Source of the DNA: JBFJVZ01 sp041623895
GTDB lineage: Bacteria; Planctomycetota; Planctomycetia; Pirellulales; Pirellulaceae
NCBI GenBank assembly: GCA_041623895.1
Contig: JBFJVZ010000183.1
Span: 1 to 14,082, forward strand
Length of the DNA: 14,082 nucleotides
Direction of reading: 5' to 3'
The notes under the pieces were generated by a model that worked only from the letters and a program-made list of their open reading frames with translations, did not search any database and was not told where the DNA came from. The position numbers and the translations under genes are program-made. Of this stretch, positions 13,983 to 14,082 are shown one piece after another (positions within the stretch are counted from its first letter, which is position 1; every line of letters begins with the position of its first letter).

Positions 13983-14082
13983 TACCGGGAGGGCGAAGCT
14001 CCTGCTGAGCCGCGTGTCAAGAATCGCCGTCACGCCCATGCAACGAATTACCGGGAGGGCGAAGCTCAGCAGGAGCTTCGCC
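13983..14082. repeat. GGGAGGGCGAAGCTC repeat pair, continuing past the edge
   Basis: TACCGGGAGGGCGAAGCTC occurs at 13983-14001 and 14049-14067. The second copy runs into a perfect hairpin, GGCGAAGCTC-AGCAG-GAGCTTCGCC, ending at the window edge. In addition 13992-14010 is the exact reverse complement of 14064-14082, so a larger fold is possible. The element begins about 20 bp after the ABC ATPase stop. Confidence 0.8.

Overview
The window looks like chromosomal DNA from a planctomycete of the Rhodopirellula/Pirellula type. This is inferred from gene content and style, not from a database match. The signs are moderate GC, short gene clusters on both strands separated by long intergenic stretches, and many dispersed palindromic repeats. 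A secreted Cys/Pro/Ala-rich protein, a sulfatase-fold gene and a two-component-free sigma-54 activator also fit. No rRNA, tRNA, CRISPR array, transposase or integrase was seen.

Layout. (1) 1-2433, minus strand: a potassium-uptake cluster, read right to left as a multi-pass membrane protein (DUF6677-like), a 63-residue two-helix membrane protein, the Trk regulator TrkA, and possibly the first codons of another gene at the left edge. (2) 2871-3534, plus: a small lipoprotein with its own likely promoter. (3) 3535-4745, plus: a long leader with several hairpins, then a secreted protein with 23 cysteines, closed by a strong intrinsic terminator. (4) 4750-5907, minus: a sulfatase/phosphatase-fold protein whose catalytic residues appear to be lost. 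(5) 5908-6653: a gene-free block of repeat modules. (6) 6654-7943, minus: a two-gene operon of a serine alpha/beta hydrolase and a DinB-fold protein. (7) 8334-10343, minus: a GAF-AAA+-Fis sigma-54 activator, divergent from fabI (10502-11314, plus) across a 158-bp region holding a long imperfect palindrome. (8) 11399-12951, plus: a CXXC thioredoxin-fold protein translationally coupled (GTGA overlap) to an alpha/alpha-toroid protein with prenyltransferase-type repeats. (9) 12952-13292: a second repeat block that reuses modules of the first. (10) 13293-13961, plus: a LolD/MacB-type ABC ATPase, followed by a further repeat pair running off the right edge.

How the parts may work together. TrkA gates potassium uptake with its membrane partners. 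FabI supplies the last step of fatty-acid elongation. The ABC ATPase probably serves a permease outside the window. The Cys-rich protein is the best candidate for something unusual: planctomycete walls have been reported as protein sacculi rich in proline and cystine, and this secreted protein fits that composition. The other recurring signal is a set of modular palindromic repeats (about 48 bp, about 37 bp, and a double palindrome around a GGCCAGGAC core) that recur in the same order in two places about 6.9 kb apart.
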